This document shows positions 39,365-52,304 of a stretch of 64,000 nucleotides of DNA, in pieces. The stretch spans positions 7,012,126 to 7,076,125 of the forward strand of contig OX030958.1 in the NCBI GenBank assembly GCA_943735955.1, given 5' to 3'. Both the position numbers and the translations under genes were made by a program. Origin of the DNA: Piscicola geometra (Eukaryota; Annelida; Clitellata; Hirudinida; Piscicolidae). The notes beneath the pieces are model-generated. The model was not told the origin of the DNA, searched no databases, and saw nothing but the letters and a program-made list of their open reading frames with translations. Numbering within the stretch: position 1 is the first letter of the stretch; each line of letters begins with the position of its first letter.

Positions 39365-42300
39365 TTAGTAGTATCTGTACACAGGCACTTTGCTGTTGGC
39401 AATCTGAAAAACATTTCAACAAACCGTTAAAACTCATGAATTCAGTTTTAAATTTAGGATTTATACATATTTTTCAATCAATTATTAAATAAAATAAATC
39501 TTTAAATAAAATAGGAAAATACCTTAGAGTTTTTGGAGTCATTTTCAAACTTCTTTTTCAGTTCACTGACGGAGAGAGAGTGCTCAGAATGGTCAGTGAT
39601 CGTTGTGTTGATGGTGTCTCTTTTAGTTTTGTCTGAAATGTTGTTGTTTCTGTTGCTGTAGTTGTTTTTGTTCTCGTGGCTGTTGTTTTTGTAGCTGTTG
39701 TTGTTGTAGCCAGTTTTTAAATCAAATTTTTTGGTATTGTTGTTGTTAAAATCTTTTAATTCGTTATGGTTTTCCTCTCTAATGGCAGTGCCTTGTTGGT
39801 TGTTGCTTCTATTGTTGCTTTGGTTACTGTTCAAGGATGTGCTGCTGCTGAAGACGTCGTCATGGGAACTGACAGAGTTTACATCTGCCCCTTCATTCTT
39901 TTGCAGATTGCTGCTTAGAACGCTGGTGGTGACGATGATGGTGTTGTAGACCGGTCCACTCTTGCTTTGACTAGGATGGAAAGTGGCATATCTTGTAGAT
40001 TCCTTGCCAATGCTTCTTGTATGTGTGTTCTTTGTGTAAGTATTTGATGTACTACTACTAGAAGTGTTGATTATATCATTAGTATTGCCGGTACTGTTAT
40101 AGTAGAAGTTATAGTCACTGTCAGTACCGTCATCATCATCATCATCGCCATCATCTTTATCATCACCATCAAAATGACTATCATAGCCACTCAACGCTGC
40201 AGTCTTGTTACTATAAACCACGGAAGCTTGATTGTGGTGACTCATCCTGCCGCCTTCATTGAGAGTTTCATTGGGTGTACGTGCACCCATGGGTCTGTGA
40301 GCCTCCGAGTCTTTTTCTCTGACACCAATACTATTACTGTCACCATCCCTGGCATGCCCACTTTTACTGCCACTACCTCCATCACTTTTCACCCTTCCAT
40401 TAATCGATTTAGTGACACTTCTTTCAGCTTCGACACGAGTGTCAGTATCCTTAACAGCGGAAACGACATCAACTTCTTTCGTTATATTAACCAACTGACC
40501 ACCACTATCATCATCAGCAGCACCACTTCTAGCGAGTCCGGTAGAATTGAAGGCTACGATGCTTTTGCAGACTGACGCTCGTTGCTTTCCCTTGAGACTT
40601 CTGAGTGAGTCGATGCTGCCCGAGGTGGAGGAGACTTGAGAAACTCTGGCATTCTGCATCTTCTGCCCTCCATCTCTGGTGGCTTCGATGCTCTCAAAAG
40701 CTTCTCCATCCTCCTTATTACTCCTATCACCATCACCACAACCATGATCATCACCACCACCACCATGATCATCATCACCACCACCATTGTCTCGCCAGTC
40801 CATCTTGCTGACCTTGAGAAGGTCAAAGGTCTCAAAGTCATTCTGCACCACCCTCACACCTCCTGTCCCTGATGATGACGATGACAGCCTTGCCAGAAAG
40901 CTTTGCGACAATCCGTCAAGCCGCGAAGAAAACTCGGCATTGCTTGCAGGGGTCTGTGATACTGATGATGATTTTGTTGTTGTATTGTTATTATGTTTTT
41001 TGTTGTTGGAGAAGGTCATTATGTTGTTTATGGTGTCGTTGTATTCATTGTCGCTAATATTTTTATTGCCATTTTTTACGTCAATTATGCATTTCTTCAG
41101 AAAATCACGATTGTTTTCAATGTTTGTATTATTGTTTTCCTTATTATTATTTTGGTTATTGTTATAATAATGATTTTTTTCAACCATGTCATCCTGATTA
41201 TCCTCATCTCCTCTCATCCTCCTGTCTTCAGCATCCTCAAAGTTATCCTCCACTTCGAAGTTCTTATTTCGGTGTTTTCTATCACCATTACCATGGGTAC
41301 CAACAAGAAAATCATCATCAAAACCACCGTTATCATCATCAGCAACAACAGTCAGTCGGAAGGCCTTCTGACAAAAGCCGTATTTGTTGTAGGCCATGCA
41401 CATGTAGTAACCTTTGTTGAAGTGGTGATGATGATGATGATGATGATGGTGGTGGTGATGGTGATGATGATGATGGTGGTGATGATGGTGATGGTGATGA
41501 TGATGATGATGATGATGATGGTGGTGGTCGTGGTGGTGATGATGATGATGGTGGTGGTAGTGGTGGTGATGATGATGATGATGATGGTGGTGATAATGAT
41601 GATGGTGGTGGTGGTGATGATGATGAGAGTGATGATGATGATGATGGTGGTGATAATGATGATGGTGGTGGTAGTGATGATGGTGAGGGTGATGATGATG
41701 ATGATGATGGTGGTGATAATGATGATGGTGGTGGTGGTGATGATGATGAGAGTGATGATGATGATGATGGTGGTGATAATGATGATGGTGGTGGTGGTGA
41801 TGAGGATGATGATGATGAAGGTGAGGAGGATGATGATGATGAAGGTGAGAAGGATGAAGAGAATGATATCGTGTGGGTGACACAAGGAGCGTTTAAAATT
41901 AAAATAATTGTAAACAGGTGGCCAGTTTGCAACGACTGAATGGTTAAGGGTCTTAGCTTTGAGTGCAACCGATGTCCTTGTAGCCATAGGTGCAAATGAA
42001 AATATTCACCGTTAGTAACCTATAATCGTATTCTGGTTATATGCCACTACTATAACGCTCGTCATTATTATAATAATTACATAGTACGACTTTAAGACAA
42101 TAATTGCTTACATTGTAAAAGAGAAGAAATGACTAAGAAATAATGTTATTCGAATAATATATAAAAAGTTGAAAGAAAGTCTCAGAAGACATGCATCCCC
42201 ACCTTCATCCTGCTTTTCCAACCTGCGTGTTCTGAAGCAGCTTTGTGCGCTGTTGCTCGTGATGCTGTGTCTAGGGTTGTGGTGGTTGTGGTGGTTATTG

Positions 42301-42852
42301 TGGGGGTTGTGCTGGTGGTGGTGGTAGTGGTTGTGGTAGTAGTTGTGGTGGTTGTTGTTGTTGTTGTGGTTGTGGTGATTGTGATGGTGGTGTTGTTGTG
42401 GTTTTTGTGGTGGTGATGCTGTGTCTGTGTGGGGGTTGTTGTAGTGGTGGTTTTTGTGGTGATGGTGGTTGTTATGGTGGTAATTGGGATGGTAGTTGTT
42501 TTGGTGGTGGTGGTTTTAAGGGTTGTAGTAATTGGGGTGGTAGTTATGTCTGTTGTGATAGTAGTGGCGGTATTTTTAGTAATGATAAAAATGTCTCAAT
42601 CAACTCAAAAACCTATTTAAAATCTTGTGTATGATAACAGATGGAAATATATTTTTTAAAAACACTAAATAACAACCTGCCACTCGATCCATCCAGTTCT
42701 ACGAGTTCCTTCGAATGTTTGTACCACGTGACCCCTGTTGATGATGATGATGATGAGAATGATGAGGATGATGATGATGATGACGATGATGAGGATGATG
42801 ATGATGATGATGATGATGACGATGATGAGGATGATGATGATGATGATGATGA

Positions 42853-42885
<33 letters not shown>

Positions 42886-45800
42886 CAACGATGATGATGA
42901 TGATGAAAAAAAAAGCTGAAATAAGTTTAAATTATTTGTACACAAAAGCACCCAAGACGGACCAATGGGGAGGGCGCCCTTGAGAGAGCACGTGACCAAG
43001 ACGTCAGAGTGGAGACGGATAGTGAGATCGGAGGGAGAGAGAGTGAAGCGGGGAAGGTCGGTGAGAGAGGGGGCAGAAGAAGGGTCCATCTGTTTGCCTG
43101 TGATGGAAATGAGGGGTTGTTTATCAGGTGGTAGTTGATGAATAGGTTAGGAAAGAGAAAATGAAAGATCCAAAGCTGCTGGTTGGGAATAAAATTGTAA
43201 TAAAAAATAATTCGCTTATAATATTTGTCATGAGAATACTTAAAAACCAATTATTATGTTAGCGAACGCACCATCGTCGGTGTACTGCAGTGACAAGAAC
43301 TTCTCTTCTTCATCGATTGACTGAGTCCTTCGAAACATTTTCAAGACATCTTCGTTTGTCAGCAACTCATCCTCGTCATCAATCACCACTCCACTGTCGA
43401 CTAACAGCCCACCACCCTCACTCGCCTCATCTCTGTCCTCTTTATTCTCTCCCCTCCCTTCATCCCCGGCTTCCTTGTAGGCGAGTTCAACATCATCTCT
43501 TCTGGTTATCGTCACCCCATCTACAACGGCATCATCATCATTCACCACCACATCACCACCGTCTACCACCTCACCAGCATCCACCACCACACCTCTATCA
43601 TTCACCATCACATCGCTGATTTTGTTATGTGTTTTGTTTTTTATGTTGATATTGTTAATGTCGTTGAGATCGAAAATGACTTCATCTTGTGGCAAGAATA
43701 TGAGATTTTCGTTAACCATGTCATCAAATGTTGAATCTGATACGTCATCATCACCATCATCATCATCATCATCATCATTGTTTTCAACATTTTTCTTATA
43801 ATCTTTTGCAGCCTCATTACCTCTAACTATCTTTCTTATTTTTAGTTTTTTATTATACGTTTTTTTCCCATTCCAATAATTGTTCTTAGGATTTGTAGCT
43901 ATACTTCCAACATTATTATTGTTATTATTATGCTTATCAATATTCTTATTTTTGTTATTATGCTTATCAACATTTGTATTGTCATTACCCAGTCTGCTTA
44001 GACTGCCATAGCCGTCTTCCCTCCCATACGGAATCTTCTTGTTCCGGAAGAATTTGCCTCTTTCCAGCTGGTTGGGAATTGCATAAAATACAATACAATA
44101 AAATAAAATAAAATACAATAAAATACAGTAAAATACAATAAAATACAATAAAATACAATAAAATACAATAAAATACAATAAAATACAATAAAATACAATA
44201 AAATACAATAAAATACAATAAAATACAATAAAATACAATAAAATACAATAAAATACAATAAAATACAATAAAATACAATAAAATACAATAAAATACAATA
44301 AAATACAATAAAATACAATAAAATACAATAAAATACAATAAAATACAATAAAATACAATAAAATACAATAAAATACAATAAAATACAATAAAATAAAATA
44401 AAATACAATAAAATACAATAAAATACAATACAATAAAATAAAATACAATTCAATACAATACAATACAATACAATAAAATACAATACAATACAATACAATA
44501 CAATGCAATACAATACAATACAATACAATACAATGCAATACAATACAATAAAATACAATACAATACAATAAAAGCATTTCAATAATTTAAATAATCAATT
44601 TATTCGTTTGTAAAAATTCCCATTTAATTAAATTTGATTTAATATTTATTTTATAAAAAGTGAATATTGAATTCTAATAGAACAAAATGTTTCATTATTT
44701 ATGAAAAAATGTCTATGAAATCTAATATAAAAAGAGATTAAATTTATTTGAGCTAATGAGCAAATCAAAAGCATGAACAAACCAGTTGCTTAGGATTGCT
44801 TAGACTGTCCACACTGGCGATATCAAATTCTGGATCATCATCATCCCCTAGAAAACCCTTGTCATCATTATCATCACCATGATTCATACTCTTACTCATT
44901 GTGATGTTGTTTTCATCATGAAGAGGAGTGTATGTATCATTATCAACATCATTATCAACATCATCACCAGCATCATTACCAGCATCACCATTTACGGTAG
45001 CAAGAGATTTCGTTGCATTGGCAGCCTGCTCCCCCTCATCGTTGTAGTCAGTGACTCGTAGGCGGTGCTGAGGATGATTCACGAAGGATTCCAGATCCGG
45101 TAAGAACTTTTCCATTGATTTCTCTAGCGTCAACCTTTTCAAATGCTCGAAGTCTTCTTCGTTCAGTTCGTAGGTGTTGGCATCTCGCCAGTTGTTGAAG
45201 GCATCTCGAGTGTTGTCGTGGTCGCGAACGTTGTTGTATCTGAGGCTGTAGTTGTTGTTGATGAAGCTGTTGTGGTCTGAGATGAATGCATGCACGGAAT
45301 TCTGAGTTGCCTGTGGAGAAAGGATCGATGCATTTGTGAATTGTAATTTTTTGAAGCGCCCAATGTTTTTAATCAAGCTTCATTTTTTAATTGACTAACA
45401 GCTTTTTCATAGCAAATGAAGATTCTCACGAAATGATAAATAATAAAAGGATCAATTAAATAGTTGTTTATTAGATTTTTCCTTTACGACTCAACAAATT
45501 ACCAATTCTATGGTTCATTTTAAAGGGTGTTCTTACCCTAACCCTAACCCTAACCCTAGCCCTAACCTTAACTTTAACCCTAACCCTAACTCTAACCCCA
45601 ACCCTAACCTTAACCCTAATCCTAACACACACAAACCTTCTCGATGAGCCCTTCAGCCGAATACTCCACCGCCTCCTCCACACTGATTTTGCTGTACAAC
45701 TTCGGGTGCTTGAAAGAGAAAGGTAAATAAATTTGTGAAATATATGTACAACTTTCGTTTTATTCCACATTATTATTTGCATATTTCTTTTATACTTTTC

Positions 45801-48800
45801 TTTCAATATGAAAAAAAATATTTTTAATAATTTAATTAATATTTATTAAGCTAACTTTTCATTATATTTTTTCAAATTATTTTTTTTAATTTAAATTTTT
45901 TCAAAGTTTTTAAAAAGTGTCAAATAAAGACCAAGGCACCTTGTCTGTGTGAGACATGAAGCGCATGAAATCACGAAGAATTTCCATCTGAATAATCGTA
46001 TGCTTTGACGTCACCTCTCCATGGTAACCGACTTCGTTGCCATTGTAACCATCTTCCTTGTAGTTGTTGTTCAAGTTACCAAGGTTGCCATGGCAAGAAT
46101 GGTGGTCTTCTTCCTCTTCTTTCCTGTAGACATTATCTCCTGGCTGCTTGGTGGCGAGAGGGTTATATTTGAGGGTGTACTTGCGCAGCTTGCTCTCTTC
46201 TCTCTTCTTTTGCTTGTTATCTGCCGTAGTGTTTGTCTTCATGTGTCTGGGTTTAAACGTTTCTTTTGAGTAATGTTTGTCTTTATGTTTCTGGGTTTTA
46301 AAATGAACTAATGGAAAAGTAGTGCAACAATTAGCTGAAGTAACAACAATTAAACGCACAAAAAAGTTATTTCCACAACAGCTTAAAAGCCAGCAAACTT
46401 AAACTGAACACAAGAAACTGAAATTGATATTCAAATGAAATGCAAGATGTCACCTTGAATTCGGTCGAGAATCTCGTCACACAGCGCGTTCAACAACAAG
46501 GAGACTGAAACCTTCCCAACCTTTAACGACCTATTTCCTGTCATCGATGAGGATGTGGAAATTAATTTAAAATATTAATTTCTATTATGTATATGTTTTT
46601 TAGTGCCATTCTTTATTTAGTTATATTTTAGTCGATTTTATTTTTACATGAATAAACAATTATTGATTGAACGTAGTCACAACACCTCTTCACGAGTTTT
46701 ATTATTGAATTCATGATTTCAATTCAGAATGTTCTGCCTATCTATATTTTAATGAACAATAATTAATTATTTGTTAATTTTAAAAACACGTATTAATATT
46801 CAAACTCGTATCAGTGTACAGTTAAAAAATAAGTGACATTTTATATTGTAGAAGGAACAATAGGAACTACAACCGCAAAAACACTTACTACAGATAGAGC
46901 AACAGAAAAACAACCCCAGCACCAACACCAACATCACAATATCAACAGAACAACACCAACAACAGCAACCCCAGCACCAACACCAACTTCAACACCAACA
47001 TCACAATATCAACAGAACAACACCAACAACGATATTCGATTGAAGCGCACCAGTGATGGAGTATTGATGCATCCCGGAGGCTATTAAACCATTAAAAAAC
47101 CTCTCAGCAATTATTCGCAAAACTTCTATTTATTCTCTATATCTCATCTAAAAATAAAACTTTTTTTCAACTTTATATTTACTTGTTATCTTGTGTTATA
47201 TAGATTATATAAAATTATAATTAATTTATGTTAGCCTGGAAAAGCTTTCGAGGCCCTTTAAAGTGAGGAAGTATTTTCAATAACCTTTCAGTGGCTCACT
47301 TTTCTCCCTGTAGAAGTCTTCTTTTGTCTTCGCAATCACCGAGTCTATCACTTCTTTGTAGTTGGAAAAAGCTGGAAAATAGTTAATAATGAATAAAATA
47401 TGTAAGAAAATCCCGTTTAGAAAAATACCTCAAGCATCGCTTCTAAACTCCAAAAGAATCACAGTTACATTTAAAATAAGCAGCAAAATAATACACCCCA
47501 TAAAACTTTCATACCATCCAAATAAAACTACCACAGCAAGACTACAACAACCACACCTGAACTACAACAACAGCAACAACAAGTCTACAACAACAACCAC
47601 AAGAGCAAAACTACAACAACAACAACAACCACAAGAGCAAAACTACAACAACAACAACAACCACTAGAGCACATACTCTCATGCACGAAGTGCTCATCGA
47701 GGAGGTGAATGGAGGAACGCAGTCCAAGCGAACTCACCGACACGACACTCTCTCTATCGAACATGAAGCCAGGCTCAGATCGGCCTGCAAAGAACAAGAA
47801 CGAAAAATTAATATTTTATATATCCTTTTAAGTACTTGAATTTATTGAAATAAAAATTATAACTTATAAAATAACATCGCACTTACTAGTAACAATTCTA
47901 TTATAGGGGTAACTAGAATTTAATGTTTTTTTAAACGTTGATTAAGCTTTGAGTGGAAGTTTGAACTTACTTCTAGTTCATTTAAAGGAAGAGTGTGAAA
48001 GGGTGTGTTTAAAATATAATGAAGGACTGTCGAAGATTGAAAGATTTGGTTATGAAAGTTTGGAGCTCACTCTCGCAGTTGTTTCCGAGGAGACTCTTGA
48101 TCACCTTGGTGCTGCCCAAGTCCTCAAACCTGCCCTTGAATCGGCCCTGTCTCCAGCAGTTCTCGGAGTGCAACAAGCTGTCACGTGTTGTAGTGGTGTT
48201 GCAGTGGTGTTGCAGTGGGTGTTGTAGTGATGTTGCAGTGGTGTTGAAGTGTTATTTTTTATATGCCTAGAACTCATGCTAAACATAAACAATCGCTTAC
48301 TAATATACAAACTACGAAAGGCAATCAGTCAGTACACGAAGCAACAATGCAACACACCGTTCTTTGTAGCAGACAGTGCAGAGGGTTTGTTCGGCATCTT
48401 CAAGGTCTCGTTTCTTGGTCTTCACTAGACAATTTTTGCAAAAGAAGCGGCCACAAATTGAACAGGCAGTCTTGGCGTTGAAGAAGATAAGAAAGGCCGA
48501 ACAACAGTTGAGGCAGTTGTTTTTGTTGAAGTTGTTGCTTTGCGAGAGGAGCGAAAGTCGCTTTTTGTGGTTTTCCAGATCTTCTTGAACGTGTCTATGG
48601 CAAGAGTGGAGGGTTGGTTTTGGTTGGTTGGTGTTAGGTGAGGAGAGGGCAGATTTTGTGTTATAACTGAGCTGAGATTAACTGAAATAGAGTAGACTAT
48701 TTGAATAGCTTTATTAATGGCCTTGTGTTCGTGTTGTGATCGTTTAAAAACTAAATAGAATTATACATTTCTGACATAAACATTTTTCATTTTAGGGAAA

Positions 48801-50260
48801 TATACTATTTGAAAAGCCGAGTAGAAAATATCGGTGTTTTGAACAATCATTGAGCAATAATAATTATTGAAGGATGCCATCATTCTAAATTGATGGTTTT
48901 TCGATAAATAGATTTTTAATGGAGAATGTTCTTTGCCATAAACAATATGCACGTTTTCAACGTGTGAACAATTCACACTTGAAAATCAATGCTTGATTCA
49001 CACGTTTGGTGGCTTGTTTGATGATTTTAAAGTGGATTTTATGTTGTTTAAAATTTCAAATGCATGATAAAATTGCAATTTTAAAAGAATTAAGACACTT
49101 TTAATTCTTATAAAAAATTTCAAACCGTATTCTAACATTTGTTAAGATTTATAAAGATGTGTTTGAGACATGTTTAAAAAATTATGTTATAAACATATTT
49201 TAAAATGAGATAAATACTTCATGAAAACTATATTAACTTTGTGACAAAACCCCGTTATAACTAAACTATTTGGATGATTGAGTCATTCAATACACTGTCA
49301 AGTAGCTATGAATAAATTATCTATTTAACCATTGAAGCGTAGAGGACCTTTGAAATATCATGGATTGCTCGGCTCATTAAATGATTTAAAACGCTTTTTG
49401 AAGAAAAAGAAAAAAAAGAATTTAATTTAAATATTAAAACTCTCTGCTCATCTGGATGGATTCTATGAGTGAAAAGATCTGAGTAGAATAATTGTAAACG
49501 AATGCCTCACGGACTGTCATTCTGCATTAGTTGTCCCATAATGGGTGAATACTAAAACTAATTCGACTGAAGGTCACAAATCAGTTTAAAACCAATCAAA
49601 TTCACTCTTATTCGGGACAAAAAGCTTGAATATCGGATCTTATTCAACATATTCTAACCCATTGATAACTCCCTCTCAAAGGATAATTATATAATTATAT
49701 TCATAAATACTTTATCAAGTATACAAAACACTTTTTATTTAATATAAATAAAACTTAATATATTCATGAAGGGCGTAAAACCGAGCAGGCCTTTGAAAAA
49801 ATTCTACTGAAATCGTGTTTTGTACGAAAGCCATTAACTGAAACATTCCAAATGAAAATTAGTTTATTTATACACAAATGCTCTTTTCACCAAGCCTATT
49901 TATAAACTAATTATAAAATTAAATATTATAAAATTACTTAATTAAGGAGTTTAATTATACCACCCACTCGATTCGCTGCTTGTCTTGGTTTCGCAAACTG
50001 TAGTCTCTCTGTACCACACTCAACAACACAAACCTTTCGTCCTCCGTCAAACCACTCAAGTCCATTTCAATGTCTTTGTTATTTTTGTTTTTGGTGGTGG
50101 TGGTGCTGTTATTGTTGGTGGTGTTGTTGTTGTTGACAGTGGTGTTGTTGCTGTTATCTTTTTTCTTGATGATGTTGTTGGCAACAGAGTTATCACTGTT
50201 ATTGGTAGTGTTGTTGATGTGCAAAAAGTTGCCGTCGTCGCTAGCGCATATGTCTTCCAT
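39365..50260 (-). CDS. Rab27-effector-like protein (SHD/FYVE_2) with an Ig domain and Asn/Asp-rich tail (1,623 aa)
   Basis: Fifteen exons, minus strand: 50260-49968, 48594-48358, 48177-48071, 47784-47677, 47371-47300, 46537-46454, 46307-45940, 45708-45637, 45310-44783, 44067-43248, 43097-42963, 42734-42677, 42264-42203, 41411-39523, 39403-39365; 4,872 nt, phases consistent. After an Asn/Thr-rich start, MDLSGLTEDERFVLLSVVQR is Slp-homology helix 1. A zinc finger follows with four CxxC pairs (CLNC, CSIC, CKNC, CTVC), then FEDLGSTKVIKSLL, helix 2 as in melanophilin/MyRIP/Slp proteins that bind GTP-Rab27 on secretory vesicles. An I-set-like Ig domain spans four exons (about residues 908-1008): VTCSLKG, VTWYKHSKEL and EGYYMCMAYNKYG. 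Exons 5-10 and the long tail are polar, with Asp/Asn/Ser runs from expanded codons. Vertebrate Rab27 effectors carry no Ig domain to my knowledge. Melanophilin/MyRIP-like is the nearest call. Confidence 0.83.
41425..41840. repeat. (ATG/CAT)n-type trinucleotide array in an intron
   Basis: Imperfect GAT/GGT triplets with 60-70 bp higher-order repeats (a GATAATGATGATGGTGGTGG block recurs four times). It lies immediately upstream of the AG acceptor of the exon starting at 41411 (minus strand). The poly-His, poly-Ser/Pro and poly-Ile/Thr frames through it are not coding. Confidence 0.95.
41911..42083 (+). mobile_element. tRNA-derived SINE, copy 2 (diverged)
   Basis: Aligns with copy 1 over its length: GGTCTTAG, GAGTGCAACC, then TGCAAATGAAAA, GGTTATATGCCAC and CTCGTCATTATTA. 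The A and B boxes are degraded. It lies in the intron between exons 13 and 14 of the Rab-effector-like gene. Confidence 0.68.
42280..42590. repeat. G/T-rich simple repeat (GTGGTTGTG-type)
   Basis: Irregular GGTTGTGGT/GTTGTTG units in an intron of the Rab-effector-like gene, next to the acceptor of the exon at 42264. No gene content. Confidence 0.85.
42738..42910. repeat. (GAT/GAC)n trinucleotide array in an intron
   Basis: Fills most of the intron that splits the Ig domain. Its minus-strand end forms the acceptor (CATCATCAACAG) of the exon at 42734. Confidence 0.95.
44088..44573. repeat. AATACAATAA decanucleotide array, about 485 bp
   Basis: More than 30 near-identical 10 bp units, degrading into ATACA pentamers towards 44573. 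It lies in the intron between exons 9 and 10 of the Rab-effector-like gene, ending about 20 bp from the acceptor at 44067. Confidence 0.97.
45535..45626. repeat. intronic telomere-like (CCCTAA)n tract
   Basis: About 15 CCCTAA units with variants (CCCTAG, CCTTAA, CCCCAA). It begins 11 bp downstream of the donor of the exon 45708-45637 (minus strand). Confidence 0.92.
46852..47087 (+). other. possible nested plus-strand terminal exon, Thr/Gln/Asn-rich
   Basis: An open frame after an AG acceptor encodes GTIGTTTAKTLTTDRATEK, a direct duplication of a Gln/His/Asn/Thr-Pro segment, then IRLKRTSDGVLMHPGGY and a stop. AATAAA lies about 65 bp downstream. It lies inside an intron of the minus-strand Rab-effector-like gene. 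It could equally be a translated CA-rich repeat; no upstream exon was found. Confidence 0.22.
47520..47668. repeat. (CAA)n trinucleotide array in an intron
   Basis: CAACAA units interrupted by ACTACAACAACCAC. Located directly after the donor of the exon 47784-47677 of the Rab-effector-like gene. Confidence 0.9.
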
Positions 50261-51104
50261 CCTGTTTAGCTGCTTCTTTCCTCTATGCCATAGAGTCTAT
50301 GCCAGCCCGGTAGTGGCGTTGAAAGTGCAGTTTCAATCTTTTAAAGCTCTCATGGGCACGCCAACTCACATTAACAGAAAGTTTCTTTTTATTTATTTAA
50401 AGCAGAAACCTTTCACACGTTTAATTATCAAATTTCCAACCGATGCAACTGTTGAGATAGGGTGCATCAAACAGTAACTGTTATAAAACTGTCACATTCA
50501 AACTTGTCAACACAGTTCAATTTTGCCAGAAATCTCTTCGAACCCCTAATGAATAATCCATAAAATGATCTCCATAAGTTTCAAAATCAAACGACTTGTT
50601 AACTCACTTTGATATAGGCCTATTTTAAACTTTCTGTATACCAGCGTGGTCGCATGCAGTTGACATCATTGATTTTATGCGAAGATTTTTTCATATACAA
50701 TGCATTATGAACTGGTTCAACGTCCATTGAAACACCCGTAATTGAAAGTTATTTAATTTAATTGCTTATTAATTATTATCTTATTATTGGTATAATATAA
50801 TATAATATAGGTGATTATCTTATTGAAAAGAAATGTACTCGGATTTTTTTCCATAGCCGTAAGAAAATTAAGTCACATTAATTTTTGTAAATAATAAAAA
50901 CATTAAAAATATTAAATAAATAGCATACTCAGATGCACAAATAAGCATAACATATTTAATTACTCTAAAAGACCATGCATAGGGAACCTCTAAGTCATTA
51001 TTAATTATAAGCTAAATGCTGTTTTGATCAACCTAAGTAACCCCACTTTTATTCTTAACCACCGCAAGCTCCCATTGTTATTTTATTAATTAATTAATTT
51101 ATTT

Positions 51105-51600
51105 AATATGATTATTTATTTCTTTATTATGATTATTTCTTTATTATGATTATTTCCTTATTATGATTATTTATTTATTATGATTATTTATTTATTATGA
51201 TTATTTATTTATTATGATTATTTATTTATTATGATTATTTATTTATTCAATATGATTATTTATTTATTCAATATGATTATTTATTTATTCAATATGATTA
51301 TTTATTTATTTAATGTAATTATTTATTTATTATGATTATTTATTTGTTATGATTATTTATTTATTATGATTATTTATTTATTATGATTATTTATTTATTC
51401 AATATGATTATTTATTTATTCAATATGATTATTTATTTATTCAATATGATTATTTATTTATTTAATGTGATTATTTATTTATTATGATTATTTATTTATT
51501 ATGATTATTTATTTATTATGATTATTTATTTATTTAATATGATTATTTATTTATTTAATATGATTATTTCTTTATTATGATTATTTCTTTATTATGATCT
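51105..51600. repeat. ATGATTATTTATTT-type tandem array
   Basis: About 35 units of 14-18 bp built on TATTTATTATGATTAT with CAATATGATTAT variants; about 500 bp. Confidence 0.95.
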
Positions 51601-51676
51601 GCTGCACTCATAAGAAGTTGACAATGTTTCGAATGCCAACGTTGTTAGTAAGCCGTGGGCGATTAATCAGAGAAAC

Positions 51677-51860
51677 TAATGGATGAATGAATGGATGGAT
51701 GGATGAATGGATGGATGGATGAATGAATGGATGGATGAATGAATGGATGGATGGATGAATGGATGGATGGATGAATGAATGGATGGATGAATGAATGGAT
51801 GGATGGATGAATGAATGGATGAATGAATGAATGGATGGACAAACAAATGAATGAATAAAT
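51677..51860. repeat. GAATGGATGGAT tetranucleotide-based array
   Basis: GGAT/GAAT units over about 180 bp. Ile-His-Ser/Pro repeats in all minus frames come from this array and are not genes. Confidence 0.95.
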
Positions 51861-52304
51861 GAAAGATAAGTAATGCATGGGTGATCATACAGCGTTAAAT
51901 TCATTTACAAGCAAGTTCATCTTTTAATGAGTGCAAAGAGAAGATTGCAGAACATATCAATGGCAATGAAACAATATCCTTCAATGATAATAATAATAAT
52001 AATAATATATACAAAAATAAAGAGCATTATTACTTAAAAGGGTGTGAAGAAAACAGGAAGTTTGATAAAAAAAATTTAAAGTTTAAAAAAAATAAATATT
52101 GTAAAACACAACAACGACTAAAAAATGTAAATTGAAGATATATTTGAACGATGAACAACGAAGAAAGTGTTTGAAGACCAAACTACAATACTGAGTCTCA
52201 GTTGAAATAAACAGGGTTCCCATTTTTCCGAACCTCCACCAGAAAAAGCCAAACCACCATCAATCCCTATGCTATGTTATTCAACACCGTATTATGTAGT
52301 CTAT

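Noticed and set aside
41425..41883. Poly-His N-terminus in front of the Ig-tail exon, and Ser/Pro or Ile/Thr frames on the same repeat
   Set aside because: The CAT repeat is intronic. A correct acceptor at 41411 and an upstream exon (42264-42203) restore the Ig fold, so the His run is not protein.
43985..44582. 150-200 aa frames rich in Tyr-Cys-Ile-Val-Phe
   Set aside because: Translation of the decanucleotide array in an intron.
50070..50477. 135 aa plus-strand hydrophobic ORF
   Set aside because: Antisense to the first exon of the Rab-effector gene; hydrophobicity comes from the complement of AAC/ACA codons.
51608..51904. Ile-His-Ser-Phe repeat proteins
   Set aside because: Tetranucleotide GGAT/GAAT array translated in three frames.
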